From positions 434,001 to 498,000 of the forward strand of contig CAJUKZ010000001.1 in assembly GCA_910586995.1 (NCBI GenBank): DNA of 64,000 bases, in the 5' to 3' direction. The DNA comes from an uncultured Muribaculaceae bacterium (GTDB lineage Bacteria > Bacteroidota > Bacteroidia > Bacteroidales > Muribaculaceae). Both the position numbers and the translations under genes were made by a program. Under the pieces are notes generated by a model that worked only from the letters and a program-made list of their open reading frames with translations, was not told the DNA's origin and ran no database searches. Shown in pieces: positions 33,958-41,115 of this stretch; position 1 is the first letter of the stretch, and each line of letters opens with the position of its first letter.

Positions 33958-34700
33958 GGTCTTGCGTCTCCGTTTAGCAGTTCGGTGATGTAGAATGTCT
34001 TTATGTCGATGCCGTGTTTTCGTGCTATTGTCTGCTGGTGCAGCAGGCACGAGTAGTCGGCCGACGTGACGTAGCGGTAGCCGTTGCGGGCATAGTCGTT
34101 CACTTTGTCTATACCCATCTGTCCTGAGCAGCTTGTGTCCCAGATCGAGAAAGCACCCCCGAATCCGCAGCATTCGTCGCGGCGTGTGGCGTAGACTACT
34201 TCGAGTCCGTCGACAAGCCCCAGCAGGTCGGCTGTCTTTGAAAAGTCAGGTATCGCCAGTTCGGATGGCTTGGCTTCAAGCAGATAGCGGAGAGAGTGGC
34301 AACCGTTATGAAGTGCGACTTTGTGAGGAAAATGTGCCCACGGCAAGGAATCTACACGCAGTATGTCGTGCAGGAATTCCACCGGATCGCACACGCTTGC
34401 GCGTATGGCCTTCACCTGGTCGGTCTGTTCAATCCCGTCGAAGTGTGCCCGGAATTGGTCTGTGCAGATTCCGGATGGCACTACCACATGGTCGTAGCCT
34501 GAGAGCAAAGGCACGAGGCCGGACTCAAGACGGCATGCTTTCTTGCCATAGCCCATGTCGGTGAACGGCAGGGCGCAGCATGATGCCTGCTCGATGAATT
34601 CCGGATCGAGTCCGAATCGGCGCAGTAGGTTATAGGTGGAGATCGCCACTTGTGGCGCAAGCATGTCCACATAGCATGGCACGAAGAATCCTATTCTCAT
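33954..34700 (-). CDS. lutA: CCG-domain iron-sulfur protein, lactate utilisation protein A type
   Basis: Subunit A of the LutABC-type lactate oxidation complex, with two cysteine-rich CCG domains as in the glycolate oxidase GlcF and heterodisulfide reductase families: the first around VPCYVDMLAPQV and ASCCALPFTDMGYGKKA, the second HNGCHSLR and RDECCGFGGAFS. From MRIGFFVPCYVD at 34700 it has 248 residues, the family length. A terminator of the upstream gene lies at 34717-34769, which argues against the longer open frame that reaches 34763. First gene of a run of six tightly linked genes. Confidence 0.92.
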   Translation of the reverse strand: MRIGFFVPCYVDMLAPQVAISTYNLLRRFGLDPEFIEQASCCALPFTDMGYGKKACRLESGLVPLLSGYDHVVVPSGICTDQFRAHFDGIEQTDQVKAIRASVCDPVEFLHDILRVDSLPWAHFPHKVALHNGCHSLRYLLEAKPSELAIPDFSKTADLLGLVDGLEVVYATRRDECCGFGGAFSIWDTSCSGQMGIDKVNDYARNGYRYVTSADYSCLLHQQTIARKHGIDIKTFYITELLNGDARP

Positions 34701-34716
34701 AATCTGACTTTGTGAT

Positions 34717-34769
34717 GAAAAAATATCATGGACTTGTTCGCTTCGATAGCAGGACAGGTCCATGATATT
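34717..34769 (-). terminator. intrinsic terminator of the GH109-type gene
   Basis: Perfect 12-bp inverted repeat AATATCATGGAC (34722-34733) and GTCCATGATATT (34758-34769). On the minus strand the stem runs straight into a TTTTTT run. Confidence 0.88.
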
Positions 34770-34802
34770 CTAACGATTGTACGCCGGATTTTGTTTGCCG
34801 GC

Positions 34803-36206
34803 TTATTTGGCTGTCGCGTGTCTGTAGCCTTTGACTTTATTCCACGCTCCTCGGGTGAAGTCAGGGTATGCTACAGGTGCTGAGTCATGCTCGAGTGATA
34901 TGGCCGACAGCGGGGATATGGCGCACCATTCCGCCAGGTCGTAGACATCCATGTCGAGCGGCAGTCCGTTGCGCAGGCAATAGATCAGTCTGTAGTCCAT
35001 GATATAGTCCATGCCTCCGTGGCCTCCTACGGTCTTTGCCATTTCGCCCACTTCGCGTATCAGAGGATGAGTATATTTCTCAAGCAGAGCCTTCTCCTGT
35101 TCCTCGCTTATGAATCCGTGAGCGCTCAGGTTCTGATAGTCAGGAACAAGAGTCGAGTCGATCTGTCCGGGTTCGAATGCATAGCCTTGGCGCATGTATT
35201 TGTTGGCGAAACCTTTTGTGCCGGTAAGCTGATACATGCGAGAGTACGGCCGGGGATTCACCACGTCGTGCTGTATCAATATTGTCTTTCCATTTTCTGT
35301 CTTCATCATGGACATGGTGTGGTCGCCGTTGGCGAATTCTTCAGGACGGCTGCCGGTGGTTTTCTCTATATAGTCGGGAGCGCCTACGGCCTTTGTGTCC
35401 ATCGCTACAAGTGAGGTGATGCGGTCGCCACGGTGAATGTCGAGCAGTTGGCATGCCGGGCCCATACCGTGTGTGGGATATACGTCGCCTCGGTGCTTGC
35501 TATTGTAGTCCATTCGCCAGTTGTTCCAGTAAAGTGGCCAGAATTCAGTCAGGTCGTGGATGTAGCTGCCCTCCACGTGCAGGACCTCTCCGAAAAGGCC
35601 TTGCTGTGCCATGTTGAGCGTGTTCAGTTCGAAAAAGTCGTATACGCAGTTCTCAAGCTGCATGCAATGCTTGCGTGTGCGCTCCGACGCGTCGACGAGC
35701 TGCCATATCTCCTCAAGGGTGAGGGCAGCCGGAACTTCGATTGCAGTGTGCTTTCCGTGTTCCATAGCATACAATGCCATAGGAGCATGGTTGAGCCAAT
35801 CGGTAGCGATATAGACAAGATCGATGTCGTCGCGGTCGCAAAGTTGCTTCCATGCATCTTCAGATCCGAAATACAATGCCGGAGCTGGCATTCCGGCTTC
35901 TTCCACAGGGCGGGCTGCATTTGCAGTGCGGGCCGAGTCGATATCGCAGATAGCAGTGATCTTTGTGCCCGGAATGTGTGTGAAGCGCGACACAGCATCC
36001 GCTCCGCGCATTCCCAGGCCAATGAAGCCTACGCGCACGGTGTCTATGGCCGGAGCGGCAAACCCTATCATGTCGGTTTGTCCTTCAGGGCGGGTGGGAA
36101 TTTCTGTCTCGATCACATTTGATTCATTACTCCTGTCACTGCAAGAACTGGACAACACCGACAGCGCGGTTGCTGCAGCACAGACGATAAGATAAGAAAA
36201 TTTCAT
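34803..36206 (-). CDS. exported Gfo/Idh/MocA oxidoreductase, GH109 (alpha-N-acetylgalactosaminidase) type
   Basis: Protein of 467 residues with a lipoprotein-like signal (hydrophobic LIVCAAATALSVLSSSC, lipidated Cys at about 22). Then comes a Rossmann domain (VRVGFIGLGMRGADAV, about 58-73), HGKHTAIEVPAALTLEE, the segment NCVYDFFE, VYPTHGMGPACQLLDI and a C-terminal GGHGGMDYIMDYRLIYCL. These match family GH109, which cleaves alpha-GalNAc (blood group A type) by a redox mechanism with tightly bound NAD. That points to periplasmic processing of mucin or other host glycans; without assays the sugar is uncertain and other Gfo/Idh activities remain possible. Confidence 0.82.
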   Translation of the reverse strand: MKFSYLIVCAAATALSVLSSSCSDRSNESNVIETEIPTRPEGQTDMIGFAAPAIDTVRVGFIGLGMRGADAVSRFTHIPGTKITAICDIDSARTANAARPVEEAGMPAPALYFGSEDAWKQLCDRDDIDLVYIATDWLNHAPMALYAMEHGKHTAIEVPAALTLEEIWQLVDASERTRKHCMQLENCVYDFFELNTLNMAQQGLFGEVLHVEGSYIHDLTEFWPLYWNNWRMDYNSKHRGDVYPTHGMGPACQLLDIHRGDRITSLVAMDTKAVGAPDYIEKTTGSRPEEFANGDHTMSMMKTENGKTILIQHDVVNPRPYSRMYQLTGTKGFANKYMRQGYAFEPGQIDSTLVPDYQNLSAHGFISEEQEKALLEKYTHPLIREVGEMAKTVGGHGGMDYIMDYRLIYCLRNGLPLDMDVYDLAEWCAISPLSAISLEHDSAPVAYPDFTRGAWNKVKGYRHATAK

Positions 36207-36278
36207 GATTCGGATAGGTAGTGTGAACTTTTATAATGATTGGTATGTTGTATATGTCATAAAGCGAAACCGAATAAT

Positions 36279-36317
36279 GGAAGGATTGGCCCGCGAAGGG
36301 CGATCCTTCCGTTTTTT
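36279..36317. terminator. hairpin between lpxB and the GH109-type gene
   Basis: Stem GGAAGGAT (36279-36286) with ATCCTTCC (36303-36310) plus an inner CCC/GGG pairing, followed on the + strand by GTTTTTT. It lies 11 nt past the lpxB stop, as expected for its terminator, but the T run is on the opposite side; function uncertain. Confidence 0.45.
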
Positions 36318-36320
36318 GTG

Positions 36321-37439
36321 TTACGACAGATCGTCTACGATCAGTCGTGCGGCATTGTCGGGGGCTGGCGTAGTACCGAGACGCCGGCGCATGTCGGCGT
36401 ATCCGTCGGTCTGGGCCTTGCGCCCGGGGCCATCGGGAAGCACTTCTGCCAATTTCGCCGCTACAAGATCGGGTGTGCAATAGTGGAGAAGCATCTCCGG
36501 AATGATCTCCCGGTCGGCGATGAGGTTGGGTAGCGACACGAATTTCACTTTCAGGATCGCAGCCATCAGTTTGTAGGATAGCTTCGAGCCGTTGGCGCGG
36601 TAGCATACCACTTGTGGTGTGCCGATAAGGGCTGTCTCCAATGTTGCAGTGCCGGATGTGACTAATGCGCCGCGGCTATGGGCTATGAGTTGGAATGTCT
36701 GGTTCTCAACCAACGGGAGGTCGGTGAACTGGCGGTAGAAAGAAAGTTCTATGCCCGGAGCGGCAGCCACAACCGGCCTGTACTGCGGGAACTGGTCTGC
36801 TGCTGCAAGCATCACAGGCAGATTGTTGCGTATCTCTCCACGTCTGCTGCCGGGGACAAGTGCCAGCAAGGGTCTGTCGCGCAGCTTGTGTTCTTTCAGG
36901 AATTCTTCTCTTGATGGCAACGCAGCCAGTTTTTTGTCTACTTCGACAACCGACGGATTGCCTACGAAGTCCACCTCATAGCCGTGGCGACGGTAGAAGT
37001 CCACCTCAAAGGGGAAGATGGCCAGTACCCTGCGGCAGTATTTCTTGATCTGCTTCACTCGATACTCTTTCCATGCCCATACCTTAGGCGAGATATAATA
37101 GTAGACGGGTATTCCCAGCTTATGTGCATATTTTGCCACTTTGAGGTTGAAGCTCGGTAGGTCGATCAGAATCAGGGCGTCGGGATGATATTCGCGTACA
37201 GCTTCCTTGGCCCGGCGCAGATTGCCGAGTATGGTGCGCAGATGCCGCAGCGTCTCGCTGAATCCCATGTAGGCCATCTCGCGGTAGTGGAGAAGCGGGG
37301 CTGTGCCGGCTGCTTCCGACATAAGGTCGCCTCCGAAGAAACGGAAATCCGCAGCCTTGTCGCGGCTGCGTATGCTTTTTATAAGATCTGCTGCATGCAG
37401 GTCGCCGGAAGCCTCGCCGGCTATGAGAAAGTATTTCAT
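36321..37439 (-). CDS. lpxB: lipid-A-disaccharide synthase
   Basis: Glycosyltransferase (GT19) joining UDP-diacylglucosamine and lipid X into the lipid A disaccharide on the inner membrane face. From MKYFLIAGEASGDLHAADL at 37439 it has 372 residues; the 16-codon upstream extension overlaps tadA and is rejected. Family segments: GEASGDLHAADLI, MGFSETLRHL, YYISPKVWAWKEYRVKQIK, FVGNPSVVEVD, LALVPGSRRGEIRNNLP and SGTATLETALIGTPQVVCYR. It is the last gene of rnz-tadA-lpxB. Confidence 0.96.
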   Translation of the reverse strand: MKYFLIAGEASGDLHAADLIKSIRSRDKAADFRFFGGDLMSEAAGTAPLLHYREMAYMGFSETLRHLRTILGNLRRAKEAVREYHPDALILIDLPSFNLKVAKYAHKLGIPVYYYISPKVWAWKEYRVKQIKKYCRRVLAIFPFEVDFYRRHGYEVDFVGNPSVVEVDKKLAALPSREEFLKEHKLRDRPLLALVPGSRRGEIRNNLPVMLAAADQFPQYRPVVAAAPGIELSFYRQFTDLPLVENQTFQLIAHSRGALVTSGTATLETALIGTPQVVCYRANGSKLSYKLMAAILKVKFVSLPNLIADREIIPEMLLHYCTPDLVAAKLAEVLPDGPGRKAQTDGYADMRRRLGTTPAPDNAARLIVDDLS

Positions 37440-37897
37440 TATCGCTGTCTTTTTGTTTTGAAAAAATCCTGCACAAGCGCCGAGCATTCATCGGCCAGAA
37501 CACCGTGAGTGACACTTGCCCGCGTGTGGAAAGGATTAGCCGTATATGTGGAGTAGCCGCGCTTTGGATCAGTACAGCCGAAGACTATGCGCCCCACCTG
37601 ACTCCACCCTATAGCGCCTGCACACATCAGGCATGGCTCTACGGTGACGTACAGCGTGCAGTCCTGAAGATATTTTCCGCCTAAGGTGGCGCATGCCGCC
37701 GTTATGGCCTGCATCTCGGCGTGTGCCGTGACATCGCACAGCGTCTCGGTGAGATTGTGTCCGCGGCCTATGATACGTCCTGCAGGATCAGTAACCACTG
37801 CACCTATAGGCACTTCGTCGGCCGCAGCGGCAGCACGTGCCTCCCGCAGCGCAGCCTGCATGAATTTTATGTCAGTCTCGTCCTGTGATATGTCCAT
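37439..37897 (-). CDS. tadA: tRNA adenosine(34) deaminase-like nucleoside deaminase
   Basis: Zinc deaminase of 152 residues in the TadA/CDA fold, expected to convert A34 to inosine in tRNA-Arg(ACG). The active site is HAE (His59, Glu61) in VTAHAEMQAI and PCLMC (Cys89, Cys92) in TVEPCLMCAGAIGWSQVGRI. Family length is usual. A role on free nucleobases cannot be excluded from sequence alone. It shares one base with rnz upstream and one with lpxB downstream. Confidence 0.9.
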   Translation of the reverse strand: MDISQDETDIKFMQAALREARAAAAADEVPIGAVVTDPAGRIIGRGHNLTETLCDVTAHAEMQAITAACATLGGKYLQDCTLYVTVEPCLMCAGAIGWSQVGRIVFGCTDPKRGYSTYTANPFHTRASVTHGVLADECSALVQDFFKTKRQR

Positions 37898-38817
37898 TAC
37901 TGCAATATTTTGATTGTCATTCCTTCGTTGGCTGCTACGACTTCGCCTGAGAATTCTTCTTTTGCCTCTGCAACATGAGCATCCTCGTCGGTATATGCTT
38001 TGGAGAAGTGTCCGAGTATAAGCATCTTCGCACCAGTCCGGCGTGCCACACGCCCTGCCTCGCGAGCAGTGCTGTGACCTCGGATAGCAGCTTTATGTGC
38101 GTTGTCATCGGCATATGTAGCCTCGTGATATAGTACGTCCACCCCTCGGAAGCCTGTGACTATCCTCGGGTCGAATGCCGTGTCGCTGGCATATCCGTAG
38201 CTCACCGGATCGCGCGGATCGGCCGTGATACGGTTATTTGGGACTATGGATCCGTCGGGCATCACGAAATCTTCGCCGGCTTTTATGGCGTTCAGCTTGT
38301 AGGTCGGGATTCCATATGCTGAAGCCATTTCAGGAAGCATCCGTCGCGGAAGCGGCTTCTCCCTGAAGATGAAACCTACGGCAGGAACCCGATGGTATAG
38401 CGGGACGGTGCTTACCGTAAGCGAGGGAAGATCGAGTATTGTGGCCCGTTCAGGCTTTATTATATTATAATGTATGTCGAAGCCGGTCGACGGGCATACG
38501 GTTTGCATGATTGTCTTCAGCAATTCCGCACCTTCTTCAAATATATGTATAGTGACGGGGCCACCGGCCTGGCATAGATCCATTGTGGACAGCAGACCGG
38601 GAAGCCCGAGAAAATGGTCGCCGTGCAGATGAGAGATAAATATGTCGCGCAGGCGTGAGAATTTAAGCCTCTGCCTGCGCATGGCCAGTTGCGATCCTTC
38701 CCCGCAGTCGATCATCATCAGTCTGTCGCGAAAATCGATCACCTGGCAGGCGGGCTGATGGCGGAGCGAAGGGGTAGCTGAACCGCAGCCTAAGATGTGT
38801 ACGTCGAAGCTTGCCAT
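37897..38817 (-). CDS. rnz: ribonuclease Z
   Basis: Metallo-beta-lactamase-fold endonuclease of 306 residues that trims tRNA 3' ends where CCA is not encoded, fitting the CCA-less tRNA-Lys in this window. Metal-binding motif SHLHGDHFLGLPG (His63, His65, Asp67, His68), N-terminal GCGSATPSLRHQPACQVI, and later VLYHEATY, ATEAGRVA-like HSTAREAGRVARR and LILGHFS. First gene of the rnz-tadA-lpxB unit with a well-matched promoter. Confidence 0.96.
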   Translation of the reverse strand: MASFDVHILGCGSATPSLRHQPACQVIDFRDRLMMIDCGEGSQLAMRRQRLKFSRLRDIFISHLHGDHFLGLPGLLSTMDLCQAGGPVTIHIFEEGAELLKTIMQTVCPSTGFDIHYNIIKPERATILDLPSLTVSTVPLYHRVPAVGFIFREKPLPRRMLPEMASAYGIPTYKLNAIKAGEDFVMPDGSIVPNNRITADPRDPVSYGYASDTAFDPRIVTGFRGVDVLYHEATYADDNAHKAAIRGHSTAREAGRVARRTGAKMLILGHFSKAYTDEDAHVAEAKEEFSGEVVAANEGMTIKILQ

Positions 38818-38837
38818 ATTAACCGTTTAATATTCCA

Positions 38838-38868
38838 CAAATATACAATTTTACTTCCGTCGGTGCAA
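38838..38868 (-). promoter_or_regulatory. Bacteroidetes-type promoter of rnz
   Basis: Minus strand TTG (38868-38866), 20 nt, TATATTTG (38845-38838). Transcription would begin near 38832, leaving a leader of about 15 nt before the rnz start codon. Confidence 0.75.
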
Positions 38869-39020
38869 GCCGGCAGGTTCAATGCACACTTTGTGTGGCT
38901 TTGTGCAATAATTCTGCCTCTTTGAGTACCTTTTGTGCTTAAAACGGCACTAAATGGCATGAAAATGGGGATAAACGACAAAATGCGTGTTAAAGAATGT
39001 TTAAATATGCATGGTTTTTA

Positions 39021-39050
39021 TTGCACACTTGGAGAAAAACATTACCTTTG
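39021..39050 (+). promoter_or_regulatory. Bacteroidetes-type promoter in the gene-free region before efp
   Basis: TTG (39021-39023), 19 nt, TACCTTTG (39043-39050), an excellent match to the primary-sigma pattern. Expected start near 39056. No open reading frame follows; instead a terminator lies at 39096-39125. Confidence 0.75.
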
Positions 39051-39055
39051 TGCGT

Positions 39056-39125
39056 GTGTTTTTCATAGTATTAGATTAAGATAAAGGTTTAAAGGAAAAG
39101 CGTTGTCGTGAGATAACGCTTTTTT
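39056..39125 (+). ncRNA. possible small RNA or attenuated leader of about 70 nt
   Basis: The interval from the predicted start to the end of the intrinsic terminator would give a 65-70 nt transcript with an A-rich single-stranded 5' half and a stable 3' hairpin. It may be a small RNA by itself, or an attenuated leader for the structured sequence downstream. No family recognised; existence of the transcript is inferred from the two signals only. Confidence 0.4.
39096..39125 (+). terminator. strong intrinsic terminator with GNRA-type loop
   Basis: AAAAGCGTTGTC (39096-39107), loop GTGA, GATAACGCTTTT (39112-39123), then T to 39125. The stem is continuous apart from one G-T pair. Confidence 0.8.
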
Positions 39126-39139
39126 GCATATATATACCC

Positions 39140-39500
39140 TTTTACCCACGGTGATCAGAGACAGATCTGCTCATAGACGTGTACGCTTGGTAGCTTTGTG
39201 GTATTAGGCGTCAGCAAGACGCCGGTAGTTCGAGGGAAGATTCACTATGGATAGAGCGGTTATCCAAGATCAGACAGAGGTATGTAGGGAGAGCGTCCGG
39301 AGGTCGCTGATTCATTAGTAACCGGGTACACTAGAGCGATAGCACAGGTATGCCCGGGAGGCATGGAGGAGCAGCAGGTGTCCGAGAGGACACCGATTAA
39401 CGGCAGATTATCAGAGTCTTCCAACTATATGCGATGCAGAATCTCAAAGCATACAATTTTATTCCGGATGCTGTAAATAGGATCTCAGATAATCAGCTTT
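39140..39500 (+). ncRNA. candidate structured non-coding RNA of unknown class
   Basis: About 300-360 nt without a credible gene. Plus-strand hairpins: GGCGTC/GACGCC (39207-39223), GGATA/TATCC (39249-39265), AGCG/CGCT (39292-39308), ATGCC/GGCAT (39350-39364) and GGTGTCC-GAGA-GGACACC (39377-39394). The ends may close through ATCTGC (39165-39170) with GCAGAT (39403-39408). Unpaired parts are purine-rich, as in functional RNAs such as RNase P. It is not tmRNA (no tag frame or tRNA-like end), not RNase P (found elsewhere) and shows no SRP-type loop; 6S RNA or a named Bacteroidales motif remains possible. Boundaries and strand are estimates. Confidence 0.45.
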
Positions 39501-39543
39501 GCAGTATAGACTCAGCAAGTTTTGTAAGGTGGTTGTTCAAAAG

Positions 39544-39574
39544 TTGCGTTTCATCTGTTTTTTTTGTAAATTTG
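39544..39574 (+). promoter_or_regulatory. Bacteroidetes-type promoter of efp
   Basis: TTG (39544-39546), 20 nt, TAAATTTG (39567-39574), giving a start near 39580 and a leader of about 70 nt. This separates efp from the structured region upstream. Confidence 0.75.
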
Positions 39575-39651
39575 CATCCGCAACCGGCGTGGCATGCTGA
39601 TTGCTTTGATTGTCAATAAAATACACGAAATAAGACAAACAATATAACTTT

Positions 39652-40218
39652 ATGGCAACTACCGCAGATTTTAAAAATGGAATGTGCCTCGACATCGATG
39701 GCAACTATTTCTTTATCGTTGAGTTCCTGCACGTTAAGCCCGGTAAAGGCCCGGCTTTCGTCCGCACAAAACTCAAGAATGTCAAGACCGGCCGCGTTCT
39801 CGACAAGACATGGAACTCCGGCGTTAAGGTAAACGAGGTTCGCATCGAGCGTCGTCCTTACCAGTATTCATATAAGGACGATATGGGCTACCACTTCCTC
39901 CACACCGAGACTTGGGAAGAAATCATCGTCCCCGGCGAAAGCATCGAAGGCGTACAGTTCCTCAAGGAAGGCGACATCTGCGAGGCTATGGTTCATGCAG
40001 CCAGCGACACCGTACTCACATGCGAGATGCCTATGAACGTTGTGCTCGAGATCACATATACCGAGCCCGGAATCAAGGGCGATACCGCAACCAATACCCT
40101 CAAGCCCGCAACAGTTGAGACAGGTGCAGAGGTTCGTGTTCCCCTGTTCTGTAACATCGGCGACAAGGTGCGCATCGACACACGCAACGGTGCATACGTT
40201 GAGCGCGTGAAGGCGTAA
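39652..40218 (+). CDS. efp: elongation factor P
   Basis: Translation factor that enters between the P and E sites and relieves stalling at polyproline stretches. The 188-residue, three-domain protein has the KOW-like domain with tip loop HVKPGKGPAFVRTKL, where Lys32 is in the usually modified position, then an OB domain (VEFLHV; EEIIVPGESIEGVQFLKEGD) and the C-terminal OB signature TNTLKPATVETGAEVRVPLF. Codon use is strongly biased as in eno. Usually rpmH is nearby in Bacteroides; I do not find it here. Confidence 0.98.
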   Translation: MATTADFKNGMCLDIDGNYFFIVEFLHVKPGKGPAFVRTKLKNVKTGRVLDKTWNSGVKVNEVRIERRPYQYSYKDDMGYHFLHTETWEEIIVPGESIEGVQFLKEGDICEAMVHAASDTVLTCEMPMNVVLEITYTEPGIKGDTATNTLKPATVETGAEVRVPLFCNIGDKVRIDTRNGAYVERVKA

Positions 40219-40241
40219 GTCTATCCGTCATAATATCATAA

Positions 40242-40298
40242 AATAGAACGTCCGTTGGGCATACATCTTAATATGCCAAGACGGACGCTCTATTTTTT
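40242..40298. terminator. bidirectional terminator between efp and the outer membrane protein gene
   Basis: Long hairpin: AATAGA and CGTCC arms (from 40242) pair with GGACG and TCTATT (to about 40294), with an inner GGCATA/TATGCC stem. T run on the + side, A-rich start on the other, between convergent genes. Confidence 0.85.
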
Positions 40299-40303
40299 AT
40301 GTT

Positions 40304-40972
40304 CTACCACTCGAATCCTATCGTCGCGCCGATATTGCTCAGAGTGAGTGAATTGGAATGCCAGTAGTAATTGTTGTTGGAGGTCAGCAACTGATATGTA
40401 AGTCCTATGTTCACGGCCCGGCGGTTGTCGTTGCCTATAGGTATGCGCACACCTGCCGACGGTTTGAAATAGAATTGCGTGCCGTCGGTAAGACATCCGC
40501 GGTCCATGCGCAGATAGTCAGAACCCATAAGCCATGCCGCACCAATCTTCAGGTCTATGAAAAAAGAAGTCGCGGTCTGGTCTCCGATGGTGAAACGGAA
40601 ATCCGAGAAGACCGGGATCATCACCTTTGTCTTTGTGGTAGAATGTCCGAGATAGTCCGGATAACCGTAGTCTCCGGAATAGTTGAGGTTTGTCTGGTTG
40701 GCCATCGCCACATCCAAGCCTATGCCGGCTCCCATGAAGAACCACGACGAGTACTTGAATCCTTGCGATGTGGATATGCCGATGAAGTTGGCGCGGTCAT
40801 GACCAACTCCGGCCGTTCCGCTGAGTTCCACATAACCCTTGTAATTGAAAGCTCCCGACAGTGCCGGGCGGATAAGTCCGGTCAGTTGGTTGGCTATCTC
40901 ATAGTATTGTGCATGAGCGGCAGAGGCTGATAGAAGCGTGAGTCCTAAGACGAGAGAAAGAATACGTTTCAT
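40304..40972 (-). CDS. outer membrane beta-barrel protein
   Basis: Protein of 222 residues with a signal peptide (MKRILSLVLGLTLLSASAAHA). The rest is strand-rich with alternating aromatic/glycine pattern (FKYSSWFFMGAGIGLDVAM; VMIPVFSDFRFTIGDQTATSFFIDLKIGAAWLMG; FYFKPSAGVRIPIG) and ends in IGATIGFEW with a C-terminal aromatic residue, typical of small OmpW/PorT-like barrels assembled by BAM. Function unknown. It stands between efp and a TonB receptor gene cluster with its own direction of transcription (minus). Confidence 0.78.
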   Translation of the reverse strand: MKRILSLVLGLTLLSASAAHAQYYEIANQLTGLIRPALSGAFNYKGYVELSGTAGVGHDRANFIGISTSQGFKYSSWFFMGAGIGLDVAMANQTNLNYSGDYGYPDYLGHSTTKTKVMIPVFSDFRFTIGDQTATSFFIDLKIGAAWLMGSDYLRMDRGCLTDGTQFYFKPSAGVRIPIGNDNRRAVNIGLTYQLLTSNNNYYWHSNSLTLSNIGATIGFEW

Positions 40973-41115
40973 TGATGGTGTGTGTCTTGGTTGAATATCA
41001 TAATTATAACTGAATACAGGCCTGTATTGTTTACCAAAAGCGCCACCCTGGCATCTGTTGATGTGCGGGCGGCGCTTCTGATTTTATTGGTGATGCATTC
41101 GTCGATGGTGGAATA

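Noticed and set aside
39140..39430. tmRNA, SRP RNA or a second RNase P RNA as explanation for the structured interval
   Set aside because: No tag reading frame ending in ALAA, no tRNA-like ends, no GGAA/GCAGCC-type SRP loop, no GAGGAAAGTCC; rnpB is already at 9472-9870.
39434..39619. 61-codon + strand ORF in the gene-free region before efp
   Set aside because: It covers the efp promoter and ends in a Cys/Trp-rich random-looking tail; no conserved motif.
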